From an uncultured Oscillospiraceae bacterium (GTDB lineage: Bacteria > Bacillota > Clostridia > Oscillospirales > Ruminococcaceae), in the NCBI GenBank assembly GCA_958427155.1, contig CAUABB010000051.1, positions 1 to 8,929 of the forward strand: DNA of 8,929 nucleotides. The letters are read 5' to 3'. The first letter of the stretch is position 1, and the number at the start of each line of letters is the position of its first letter. Of the stretch, positions 1-6,086 are shown one piece after another. The notes below the pieces were generated by a model. The model ran no database searches. It saw only the letters and a list, made by a program, of their open reading frames with translations, and was not told the DNA's origin. The position numbers were made by a program, and so were the translations under genes.

Positions 1-1014
1 GAGGTTTCTGACGCTGCTGGTATGCAGCTGATGGATATTCCGAAGCGTTGCTGGTCTGATGAAATTTTGACCAAGCTTCATATAGACCGTTCACTTCTTG
101 GATCTATGCATGAATCTCCTGATGTTACCGGTGCGGTTCATAGTAAGGCGGCCGAATTGACAGGCTTGAAGGAAGGTACAATTGTAGTTGGTGGTGCTGG
201 AGATAACGCTGCCGCTGCCGTTGGAACCGGCGTTGTAAAATCAGGTGTGGCATTTACCACTCTTGGAACTTCTGGAGTTGTTTACGCTGTTTCTGATACT
301 GTTTCTATTGATCCGAAGGGAAGAGTACATACTCTTTGCGCTTCTGTTCCGGGTAAATGGACGGTTATGAGTTGTACTCTGGCGGCTGGCCTTTCCCTGA
401 AATGGTTGCGTGACACCTGTTGTGCTCCTGAAATTGCGGAAGCGGAAGCACAGGGGATTGATCCTTATGTGATTATGGATAAGCTGGCGGATAAAGTTGG
501 CCCTGGTGCTGGTGGACTTCTTTATCTTCCTTACCTGATGGGTGAGCGTTCTCCGCATCCGGATTCTGAAGCGCGTGGCGTTTTCTTTGGCCTTTCTGCC
601 ATCCATGACCGTGGAAATCTGATTCGTGCAGTTTTGGAGGGCGTTGCTTATTCTCAACTTGACTGCGTTGACGTGTTCCGTGAAATGGGAGTCAATGTTC
701 AGGATATGATGGCCTGCGGCGGCGGTGGCCGGAGTAAGGTATGGCGTCAGATGTTGGCTGATATGTATGGTTGTCCAGTAAATACAATTCACGCCGATGA
801 AGGTCCAGCTCTTGGTGTTGCGATTCTTGCGGGTGTTGGCGCTGGCATCTATAATTCTGTTGAAGAAGCTTGCGATATGATTATTCGTAAGAATATTACT
901 CAGCAGCCGATTATGGAAAATCATGATATTTATATGGGTTATTATGATCTGTATAAGAAACTGTATCAGGATTTGAAAGGCGATTATAAAACACTTGCAT
1001 CTTTAATAAAATAA
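1..1014 (+). CDS. xylB: xylulokinase, C-terminal part (5' end outside window)
   Basis: FGGY-family sugar kinase that phosphorylates D-xylulose to D-xylulose-5-phosphate for the pentose phosphate pathway, in the cytoplasm. The frame is open from base 1 (EVSDAAG before the first internal ATG at 22), so the start lies upstream. About 337 residues are visible against roughly 485-510 in the family. The visible part begins near the end of the first actin-like domain and covers all of the second. Hallmarks are GGAGDNAAAAVG, whose Asp (codon 202-204) matches the catalytic base of E. coli XylB, then TLGTSGVVYA, LPYLMGERSPHPDSEARGVF, the second FGGY signature around FFGLSAIHDRGNLIRAVLEG, and GGGGRSKVWRQMLADMYG. 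The LPYLMGERSPH and ARGVFFGLS stretches favour xylulokinase over glycerol or gluconate kinase. The gene ends in TAA 17 nt before a terminator hairpin. No xylose isomerase or transporter gene is in view, so the pathway context is unseen. Confidence 0.9.
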   Translation, partial: EVSDAAGMQLMDIPKRCWSDEILTKLHIDRSLLGSMHESPDVTGAVHSKAAELTGLKEGTIVVGGAGDNAAAAVGTGVVKSGVAFTTLGTSGVVYAVSDTVSIDPKGRVHTLCASVPGKWTVMSCTLAAGLSLKWLRDTCCAPEIAEAEAQGIDPYVIMDKLADKVGPGAGGLLYLPYLMGERSPHPDSEARGVFFGLSAIHDRGNLIRAVLEGVAYSQLDCVDVFREMGVNVQDMMACGGGGRSKVWRQMLADMYGCPVNTIHADEGPALGVAILAGVGAGIYNSVEEACDMIIRKNITQQPIMENHDIYMGYYDLYKKLYQDLKGDYKTLASLIK

Positions 1015-1030
1015 GGTAAAATAACATTGT

Positions 1031-1069
1031 AAAAGGTTCCGTGTATTGACACGGAACCTTTTTGTTTTT
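1031..1069. terminator. bidirectional Rho-independent terminator between xylB and the GNAT gene
   Basis: A perfect 14-bp stem (1031-1044 with 1049-1062) closes a 4-nt ATTG loop. On the + strand it runs into TTTTTGTTTTT (1059-1069). On the - strand the right end of the stem gives CCTTTT followed by AC and more T-rich sequence. It lies 17 nt after the xylB stop and about 40 nt past the stop of the convergent acetyltransferase gene, so it can serve both. Confidence 0.9.
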
Positions 1070-1105
1070 GGAATATGGTAAAATGAAGTAGTTTTAAAAT
1101 AATTT

Positions 1106-1516
1106 TTATATTGATTCTGAAAGCCTTGAAACCTCCATTGGTATCTGTTCTGGACAAACGGAAAAGCCGTTACTACGGTAAAATGCAGTACTTTCACTGT
1201 AAGAAATTAACGCAATTCTTAAAAAATTTTTATAGTGTTCTTTTAAACACTTCATCATTTTTCGGCCAATTCCACGATGTTGGTAATCAGGATGAACTAG
1301 GGCGTAAGGGATATAAGCGTTAATTGCTCCGTCATCCAAGGCGGAAATCATTCCGATAAGGGTATTGTCAGAGTTCCTTGCGGTCACATAATAACTGGAG
1401 TTTTTAATGGCTTTTAAAAGCAGTTCCCCATATTTACCGGATTTCCATTCCAATAGAAGGAAGAGCGCTTCCAGTTCGTCTTTAGTCACTGGAGAGTTTT
1501 CCTCAATCGTAATCAT
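1106..1516 (-). CDS. GNAT-family N-acetyltransferase
   Basis: 136-residue single-domain acetyltransferase expected to move an acetyl group from acetyl-CoA to an amine; the substrate cannot be told from sequence. The acetyl-CoA pyrophosphate loop (motif A) is YALVHPDYQHRGIGRKMMKC at residues 71-90, with the Q-x-x-G-x-G core QHRGIG at 79-84. Motif B follows as YSESTAFYRSNGF at 106-118, typical of the alpha4/beta7 end of GNAT folds. The beta strand TLIGMISALDDGA precedes motif A. There is no signal peptide or membrane segment, so it is cytoplasmic. Start ATG (complement of 1514-1516) has a strong AAAGGAGG site (complement of 1524-1531) 7 nt upstream. It is a lone gene, convergent with xylB and divergent from the transporter. 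Length is a little short for the family but all core motifs are present. Confidence 0.85.
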   Translation of the reverse strand: MITIEENSPVTKDELEALFLLLEWKSGKYGELLLKAIKNSSYYVTARNSDNTLIGMISALDDGAINAYIPYALVHPDYQHRGIGRKMMKCLKEHYKNFLRIALISYSESTAFYRSNGFSVCPEQIPMEVSRLSESI

Positions 1517-1638
1517 TGCAAATCCTCCTTTCGTCCAATCATTATGAATTTTTTCAAAGTCTTATGAGTTAAGAGAACCAATAAAAGTAACTAGCGGCAT
1601 AAATTTTGAAAAAGAAACTTTAAAATTCAGAAAACACG

Positions 1639-1667
1639 TTGATTATTTGGACATAATATTGTAAAAT
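1639..1667 (+). promoter_or_regulatory. sigma-A-type promoter for the NSS transporter
   Basis: TTGATT (1639-1644), a 17-nt spacer and TAAAAT (1662-1667) match the vegetative consensus at 4/6 and 5/6 positions. The predicted start is near 1674, giving a leader of about 45 nt before the ATG at 1718. The -10 box lies inside an imperfect palindrome listed separately. Prediction by eye only. Confidence 0.5.
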
Positions 1668-1676
1668 ATTATCCAA
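1647..1676. promoter_or_regulatory. palindrome over the transporter -10 box, possible operator
   Basis: ATAATATT (1653-1660), GTAA, AATATTAT (1665-1672) is an 8-bp perfect inverted repeat. Outer arms TTGG (1647-1650) and CCAA (1673-1676) extend it with a two-base bulge on the left. It covers the -10 element of the predicted promoter, where a repressor dimer could bind. No regulator family is assigned; the AT-rich inner arms could also be chance in this background. Confidence 0.35.
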
Positions 1677-1717
1677 TGTCGAATGGGATTATTTACTCAG
1701 AGGGGATGTAAAATTTT

Positions 1718-3018
1718 ATGGCAAAACGAAATCAATGGGCTAGCGGTATCGGCTTTATTTTGGCAACCGCTGGTTCGGCTATTGGCCTTGGAAACCTCTG
1801 GAAGTTTCCGTACTTAATGGGAAAAAATGGAGGCTTTTGGTTTTTAATTGTGTACCTTGTCTTTATTCTAATTCTTGGTATTCCAGTTATGGTAACTGAA
1901 ATGTCGCTTGGACGTTATACGCAAAAAAGTCCTGTTAGCGCTTACCGTTCTGTCAATAAAAAAGCGACAATTGTTGGAATCTTAGGTGTTTTGGCCGCGT
2001 TTTTGATTTTGTCATATTATAGTGTTATTGGCGGATGGATTTTAAAATATATTGAATCTTATATTGTAACTTTTCAAGCGGTTGATTTTAACGCCTATAT
2101 TGCTTCGCCAGTTGAACCGATTATCTGGCACTTGGTGTTTATGGTTCTTGCCTGTTTGCTGTGCTACAAAGGAGCTAAAAGCATTGAAAAAGCGTCTAAA
2201 TTTATGATGCCTCTCCTTTTTATTTTTATTATTGTCATTGTAATCCGTTCTGTTACCTTGCCAGGTGCTTGGAAGGGTTTAGAGTTTATGTTTGTACCTC
2301 AGTCTGATAGTTTTAGCTTCGGTTCTATTACTGCGGCTTTAGGACAAGTTTTTTATTCACTCAGCCTTGCAATGGGTATTACAGTAACCTACGGGAGTTA
2401 TCTTACAAAGAAAAATAATATTCCTAAAGATTGTGCGGTCGTTGCCGGACTCGATACCGGTGCTGCAGTTTTAGCCGGGATAGCTATTTTTCCGGCGGTT
2501 TTTGCTTTCAATTTGGAACCTGCGCAAGGTCCTAGTTTGATTTTTGGAACTTTGCCAAAGGTTTTTGAATCAATGACAGGTGGTTCTGTTTTCGCAATTA
2601 TTTTCTTCATCCTGATGTTCTTCGCTGCAATTACTTCGGGAATTGCTCTTTTGGAATGCGTCGTTTCATTTGCGATTGATGATTTGCATTGGAGTAGGAA
2701 TAAGTCCATTGTGGTGATTGGAGTGTTGATTTTTATTCTTGGAATTCCAAGCGCGCTCTCTTTCGGTACGTTTAAAGATATTACAATTTTAAATTACAGT
2801 TTGTTTGACTTTATGGGAATGATTACTGATTAATGTGTGTTTATATTGGCTGGCTCTGGCAGCCCGGAAAGCTGATTGCCGAAATGGAGCAGGAGGGTGT
2901 TAAGTTCAAATTGAAAAAAGCGTGGCTTTGGTGTATCCGTACGGTTGCCCCAGTATTAATTCTTGTAGTTACTATTATTGGTTTTATTGATGTTTATCAG
3001 AAAATTACGGGAGTGTAA
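1718..3018 (+). pseudogene. sodium:neurotransmitter symporter (NSS/SNF) family transporter, split by a small deletion
   Basis: LeuT-fold Na+-coupled amino acid symporter of the plasma membrane; the exact amino acid is not predictable. The first part (1718-2833, 371 residues) has the N-terminal RNQW gate, the TM1 signature GSAIGLGNLWKFPYLMGKNGG (residues 19-39), TM6 GQVFYSLSLAMGITVTYGSY (209-228) and TM8 FAAITSGIALLE (302-313). It ends in TAA after NYSLFDFMGMITD, where TM10 begins. The second part (2833-3018, 61 residues) resumes as MCVYIGWLWQPGKL and carries the rest of TM10 and TM11. It starts at an ATG overlapping the stop (TAATG). Recalled relatives have about ten residues of the ILLPLGGLL type between ITD and MC, so about 28 nt (3n+1) seem to be missing. 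Translational coupling could make two polypeptides, but the helix segment would still be absent. The start ATG lies 12 nt after AGAGGGG (1699-1705). Function is probably lost unless this is a sequence error. Confidence 0.75.
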
Positions 3019-3068
3019 TTTTGGCCTTTAGTCCTTGCCTTTAAAAGATGGAAGGTTGTAAAGAGTGA

Positions 3069-3128
3069 GTTATAAATAAATATCCCCCGGCTACGCCGGG
3101 GGATATTTATTTATAACCTATTTTTTTT
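3069..3128. terminator. very long perfect hairpin terminator between transporter and citrate synthase genes
   Basis: A 23-bp perfect stem (3069-3091 with 3095-3117) closes a TAC loop. The inner part is GC-rich (CCCCCGGC/GCCGGGGG) and the outer part AT-rich (ATATTTATTTATAAC). A run of eight T follows at 3121-3128 on the + strand. On the - strand the GC core is followed by AU-rich stem sequence, so it may also stop transcription of the convergent citrate synthase gene, which ends at 3211. Confidence 0.88.
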
Positions 3129-3210
3129 GAACGGTACCTGATATTCAGCAATGTAATTAACAAAATTGAATTTTGATATAACGAAGATCTGTTAAAGTAT
3201 AGAAACTGTT

Positions 3211-4587
3211 TTAAACTCTTTTGTTAATTGGAACATAGTCACGTGGTTCGGTAATGCTTTTATAAGATGGACGGATAATTTTACCAACGTTAATTAATTC
3301 TTCCATCCGATGAGCACTCCATCCGGCTATCCGTGCAATGGCAAATATAGGAGTATAAAGTTCAAGAGGAAGGTTGAGCATATGATAAACAAAGCCACTG
3401 TAGAAATCAATATTTGCGCTAACACCTTTGTAAATACGACGTTCCTCAGCGATAATCTGAGGTGCGAGCCGTTCGACCAGGGAGTAAAGCTGAAATTCTT
3501 CGTCTAATCCTTTTTCTTCAGAAAGACTTTTTACAAATTTTTTGAAAATATTCGCACGTGGATCAGAAAGAGAATAAACAGCATGACCCATCCCGTAAAT
3601 TAATCCTGCTTTGTCGAAAGCCTCTTTATGAAGAAGTGCTTTTAAATAGCGTCCAACTTCTTCTTCGTCGGTCCAGTCGCTTACATTTTGCTTCATATCC
3701 TCAAACATCCGTACGACTTTAATATTAGCTCCGCCGTGTTTTGGACCCTTTAAGGAACCAAGAGAAGCAGCAATAACGGAGTAAGTGTCAGTCCCGGAAG
3801 AAGAAACTACATGAGTTGTAAAGGTTGAGTTGTTTCCGCCACCATGTTCTGCATGAAGAACCAGAGCAACATCCAGAATCCGCGCTTCCAGTTCTGTAAA
3901 CTGACTGTCTGGTCGCAAAATATAGAGTAGATTTTCAGCAGTGGAAAGTTCTGGTTGGGGGCTGTGAATGAACAGACTGTTTCCGTCATGATAATGACTG
4001 TAAGCCTGGTATCCATAAACTGAGAGCATGGGAAATAGCGCAATCAGCTGCAAGCACTGACGTAGTACGTTGGGAAGGGATGTATCATCTGCCGCATCGT
4101 CATAGGAGTAAAGAGTTAAAACGCTGCGGGCAAGGGTATTCATCATATCCGCGCTTGGCGCTTTCATAATAATGTCCCGTACGAAACTGGTGGGGAGAGA
4201 ACGATAATTAGAAAGCAATGCCTTAAATTCATCCAGTTGCTGATAGGTTGGTAATTCGCCAAACAAAAGCAGGTAAACTGTTTCTTCAAAACCGTAACGT
4301 TTTTCGCTGATGAATCCCCCAACAATTTTTTCAATATCTACACCACGGTAATAAAGCTTTCCTTCACAGGGAATTTTATTTCCATCAACTATTTTATGTG
4401 ACTGAATATCTGAAATTTCGGTTAATCCGGTAAGGACACCGTTCCCATTTAAATCTCTTAATCCACGGTTTACCTGATACTTGGTGAATAGTTCGGGGGC
4501 GATCGTGCTGTTTTTTACACAAAGATTAGACAAATCCATAATTTCGGGGGTAATCTCGGTAAAAGGGTTTGTTACGAGATTAGCCAT
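3211..4587 (-). CDS. gltA: citrate synthase (Si-type family; citrate/2-methylcitrate synthase)
   Basis: Condenses acetyl-CoA with oxaloacetate to citrate, the entry to the oxidative branch of the TCA cycle, which in fermentative Clostridia mainly feeds 2-oxoglutarate and glutamate. The 458-residue protein has all expected active-site groups: LHAEHGGGNNSTF (H248, oxaloacetate-binding His), GPKHGGAN (H284, like E. coli His264), GMGHAVYSLSDPRA (H335 and R344, like His305 and Arg314), ANIDFYSG (D394, like Asp362), ARIAGWSAHRMEE (R419) and RPSYKS (R439). The N-terminal 60 residues form an extension before the conserved GKLYYRGVDIEKI start of the large domain, as in other long clostridial versions. 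Start ATG (complement of 4585-4587) follows AAAGGCGGG (complement of 4594-4602). It stands alone, divergent from the spore gene pair. 2-methylcitrate synthase activity cannot be excluded; no prp genes are nearby. The symbol is by homology (citZ/citA are used in Bacillus). Confidence 0.93.
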   Translation of the reverse strand: MANLVTNPFTEITPEIMDLSNLCVKNSTIAPELFTKYQVNRGLRDLNGNGVLTGLTEISDIQSHKIVDGNKIPCEGKLYYRGVDIEKIVGGFISEKRYGFEETVYLLLFGELPTYQQLDEFKALLSNYRSLPTSFVRDIIMKAPSADMMNTLARSVLTLYSYDDAADDTSLPNVLRQCLQLIALFPMLSVYGYQAYSHYHDGNSLFIHSPQPELSTAENLLYILRPDSQFTELEARILDVALVLHAEHGGGNNSTFTTHVVSSSGTDTYSVIAASLGSLKGPKHGGANIKVVRMFEDMKQNVSDWTDEEEVGRYLKALLHKEAFDKAGLIYGMGHAVYSLSDPRANIFKKFVKSLSEEKGLDEEFQLYSLVERLAPQIIAEERRIYKGVSANIDFYSGFVYHMLNLPLELYTPIFAIARIAGWSAHRMEELINVGKIIRPSYKSITEPRDYVPINKRV

Positions 4588-4624
4588 TATACATCCCGCC
4601 TTTCCAAATAAGTTTAGTGGATAT

Positions 4625-4652
4625 ATTATTAATGATATAATAATTTTGTTAA
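4625..4652 (-). promoter_or_regulatory. possible sigma-A promoter for citrate synthase
   Basis: On the minus strand TTAACA (complement of 4647-4652) is followed after 16 nt by AATAAT (complement of 4625-4630), each 5/6 to the vegetative consensus. It lies about 40 nt upstream of the start codon. The region is very AT-rich, so alternative -10 boxes are easy to find and the exact choice is uncertain. Confidence 0.35.
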
Positions 4653-4749
4653 CGAGCTGTGAATCAGAAGGAAGTTTTTTAAAAACGAGAACTGTTTTAT
4701 TTATCCGCCTGTTGTACTAATTCTCTGCAATTGAGAGAGTGTGGGCTTA

Positions 4750-4778
4750 TTATATTAAATTTTGGAATAGAATACAGT
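4750..4778 (+). promoter_or_regulatory. sigma-E-like (mother-cell) sporulation promoter for the cwlJ-gerQ unit
   Basis: TTATATT (4750-4756), a 14-nt spacer and AATACAGT (4771-4778) resemble the sigma-E consensus KMATATT-N12-15-CATACAMT at 6/7 and 6/8 positions. The same -10 also partly fits the sigma-K form CATAnnnTA. The predicted start is near 4785, leaving a leader of about 55 nt. In Bacillus subtilis cwlJ and gerQ are both sigma-E-controlled, which supports the reading. No good sigma-A promoter was seen here. Confidence 0.5.
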
Positions 4779-4840
4779 AAGCTTTGAATATATTGAAATG
4801 AAATGGCAGTGGTAAATCTGTAGAGAAAGAAGCTGTTATC

Positions 4841-5278
4841 ATGGCGTTTTCTGATTTGGAGATTTTGGCTAGGATCCTTCTGTGTGAGGCAGGCGGGGAA
4901 GGCGAAAATGGGATGAAAGCTGTTGCGAGCGTTGTAATGAATCGAGTTCATGTAGATTATGGAGAATATGGCCGTTTGGAGCCTACAATCCGTGCTGTAA
5001 TTTATCAGCCAGGTCAGTTTGATTGTGTCCGAGAAGAAATCCGTGGCCAATATAATCCACAGAATATCTATAATATGCGTCCGGATCAGGTTCATTATGA
5101 TATTGCCAACTGGGCAATAGCTGGGAACCGCCTTACAAACCTTGGCTTTGCACTCTGGTATTTTAATCCCTTTAAACCAGAGTGCCCGCAAAACTTCCCA
5201 AGCACTGTCGGACAATTTGTAATTCGAATCGGTGATCATTGTTTTTATAATCCGACTGCAGCATATGCCGATACATAA
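4841..5278 (+). CDS. cwlJ: CwlJ-type spore cortex hydrolase (SleB/CwlJ, Hydrolase_2 family)
   Basis: Cell wall hydrolase that degrades muramic-delta-lactam peptidoglycan of the spore cortex during germination. The 145-residue protein is a single catalytic domain. LARILLCEAGGEGENGMKAVASVV (residues 9-32) carries the conserved catalytic-type Glu16, followed by NRV, TIRAVIYQPGQFDCV (49-63), ALWYFNPF (104-111) and the closing HCFYNPTA (133-140). It lacks a signal peptide and a peptidoglycan-binding domain, and its length is close to B. subtilis CwlJ (about 142), unlike the larger secreted SleB. This fits a mother-cell-made coat-located enzyme. The next gene encodes a GerQ-like protein, which in Bacillus is needed to place CwlJ in the coat. 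The ATG has only a weak AGAAAGAAG site 7 nt upstream, poorer than its neighbours. A vegetative hydrolase role is less likely given the context. Confidence 0.85.
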   Translation: MAFSDLEILARILLCEAGGEGENGMKAVASVVMNRVHVDYGEYGRLEPTIRAVIYQPGQFDCVREEIRGQYNPQNIYNMRPDQVHYDIANWAIAGNRLTNLGFALWYFNPFKPECPQNFPSTVGQFVIRIGDHCFYNPTAAYADT

Positions 5279-5296
5279 CGAACGGAGGAAGAACGA

Positions 5297-5764
5297 ATGG
5301 ATTATTACTACGGAAATTCAGAAAAAGACTGTTTTGCCAAGAAAGGAACTCAAGATCGTGTAGAACCTTCTCGTCAGGCAGCCAATGAAACTCAGCCTTT
5401 AAGGTCATCTGACCAGGTTCGGGTAGAGACAAATAGTGGAGGCCAATTTCAGTCTCCTACAGTTCAACCGACCTTTGATTCAGAGGAAATGCGGGGGTCC
5501 ATGCAACAGATTTTGGCCGAAAATGTTGGAGAGTACGTTGTAATTGAGTTCTTGATTGGAACGGAAAGATTAATGAGAAAACAGGGGTTACTTTATTTTG
5601 TAGGACGTAGCTATGTTACTCTTTACGATGATACGGTTCGCAACTATATTGTTTGTGATCTATTCTCAATTAAATTTGTCTATTTTTATTATCCAGGAGA
5701 TCGTCCTCGCAGGAATTTTAATATTCTTCCAAATGTTAATTCGTCTGGAAATAATAGTAGATAG
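5297..5764 (+). CDS. gerQ: GerQ-like spore coat protein
   Basis: 155-residue protein with two zones. Residues 1-65 are polar, rich in Gln, Ser, Asn and Glu, and probably disordered. Residues 66-135 form a compact beta-rich domain: SMQQILAENVGEYVVIEFLI, then GLLYFVGRSYVTLYDDTVRN and YIVCDLFSIKFVYFYYPG. Spacing and pattern (IL..N.G......F, G.....GR..V...D, Y......I.FV.F) match what I recall of Bacillus GerQ/YwdL, which is cross-linked in the coat and required for CwlJ localisation. It starts 18 nt after the hydrolase stop with a strong GGAGG (5284-5288), so the two genes are very likely one operon, as known for cwlJ1-gerQ in Bacillus anthracis. Transamidation by Tgl in Bacillus uses Lys and Gln residues, which this N-terminal zone offers. 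Similarity is by eye and moderate; the adjacency carries much of the weight. Confidence 0.68.
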   Translation: MDYYYGNSEKDCFAKKGTQDRVEPSRQAANETQPLRSSDQVRVETNSGGQFQSPTVQPTFDSEEMRGSMQQILAENVGEYVVIEFLIGTERLMRKQGLLYFVGRSYVTLYDDTVRNYIVCDLFSIKFVYFYYPGDRPRRNFNILPNVNSSGNNSR

Positions 5765-5774
5765 TAATATTGGT

Positions 5775-5810
5775 AATCAGCCGTTCGGGTATCCGCTCGA
5801 ACGGCTGATT
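5775..5810 (+). terminator. Rho-independent terminator after gerQ
   Basis: A 13-bp perfect stem, AATCAGCCGTTCG (5775-5787) with CGAACGGCTGATT (5798-5810), closes a 10-nt loop and is followed by the AT-rich TAATTTAATAAATTT rather than a pure T run. It lies 10 nt after the gerQ stop. Confidence 0.75.
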
Positions 5811-6023
5811 TAATTTAATAAATTTCCCCAAATTTCAGGTTGAGTTGTTCTTTTGAATGAATCCTTAACCAGGGGGACAGTAACCAGAATGACAAAATTT
5901 CATGAAAAACCAATTTTTATTGAGGAGAATGTGAAAGACAACATTTTATTTTGAGACATCATCCGTTTTACATGAACGAGGCTGGTAAAACATATTATAT
6001 GAAAAAAGTTTTACAAAACCGGA
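5811..6023. other. intergenic stretch with small, probably decayed reading-frame fragments
   Basis: No recognisable gene. Two short fragments can be read. One is ATG 5889 to TGA 5954 (21 codons, beginning MTKFHEKPIFIEE). The other, in a different frame, is open from 5924 with a first ATG at 5972 and ends at TAG 6082 (36 codons, beginning MNEAGKTYYMKKVLQ and ending KRDKIMGRK). The second has protein-like composition but no ribosome binding site, and the likely hydrogenase promoter lies inside it. Together they could be the remains of a small gene. Neither is annotated as functional. Confidence 0.4.
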
Positions 6024-6052
6024 TTGATCATATGGAATATTTGGAATATACT
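6024..6052 (+). promoter_or_regulatory. sigma-A-type promoter for the hydrogenase-like gene
   Basis: TTGATC (6024-6029), exactly 17 nt, then TATACT (6047-6052): 4/6 and 5/6 matches. The predicted start near 6059 gives a leader of about 28 nt containing the GGGGAGG ribosome binding site at 6070-6076. No Rex-type or other known operator was recognised around it. Confidence 0.55.
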
Positions 6053-6086
6053 AAAAGGGATAAAATAATGGGGAGGAAGTAGAATA

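Noticed and set aside
241..924. Long open frame antisense to xylB
   Set aside because: Its composition follows the codon pattern of the well-conserved xylulokinase on the other strand, and it shows no domain or ribosome binding site.
1517..1717. Riboswitch or T-box leader ahead of the amino acid transporter
   Set aside because: The predicted leader is only about 45 nt, with no T-box sequence, no specifier stem and no terminator/antiterminator pair.
4697..5239. 180-codon open frame on the minus strand over cwlJ
   Set aside because: Antisense to a clearly conserved hydrolase, no recognisable motifs, no ribosome binding site.
5984..6015. GTAAAAC...GTTTTAC inverted repeat as a Rex-type operator of the hydrogenase gene
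   Set aside because: The 7-bp arms are too far apart and do not match the TTGTTAA-N4-TTAACAA pattern; such AT-rich repeats arise by chance here.
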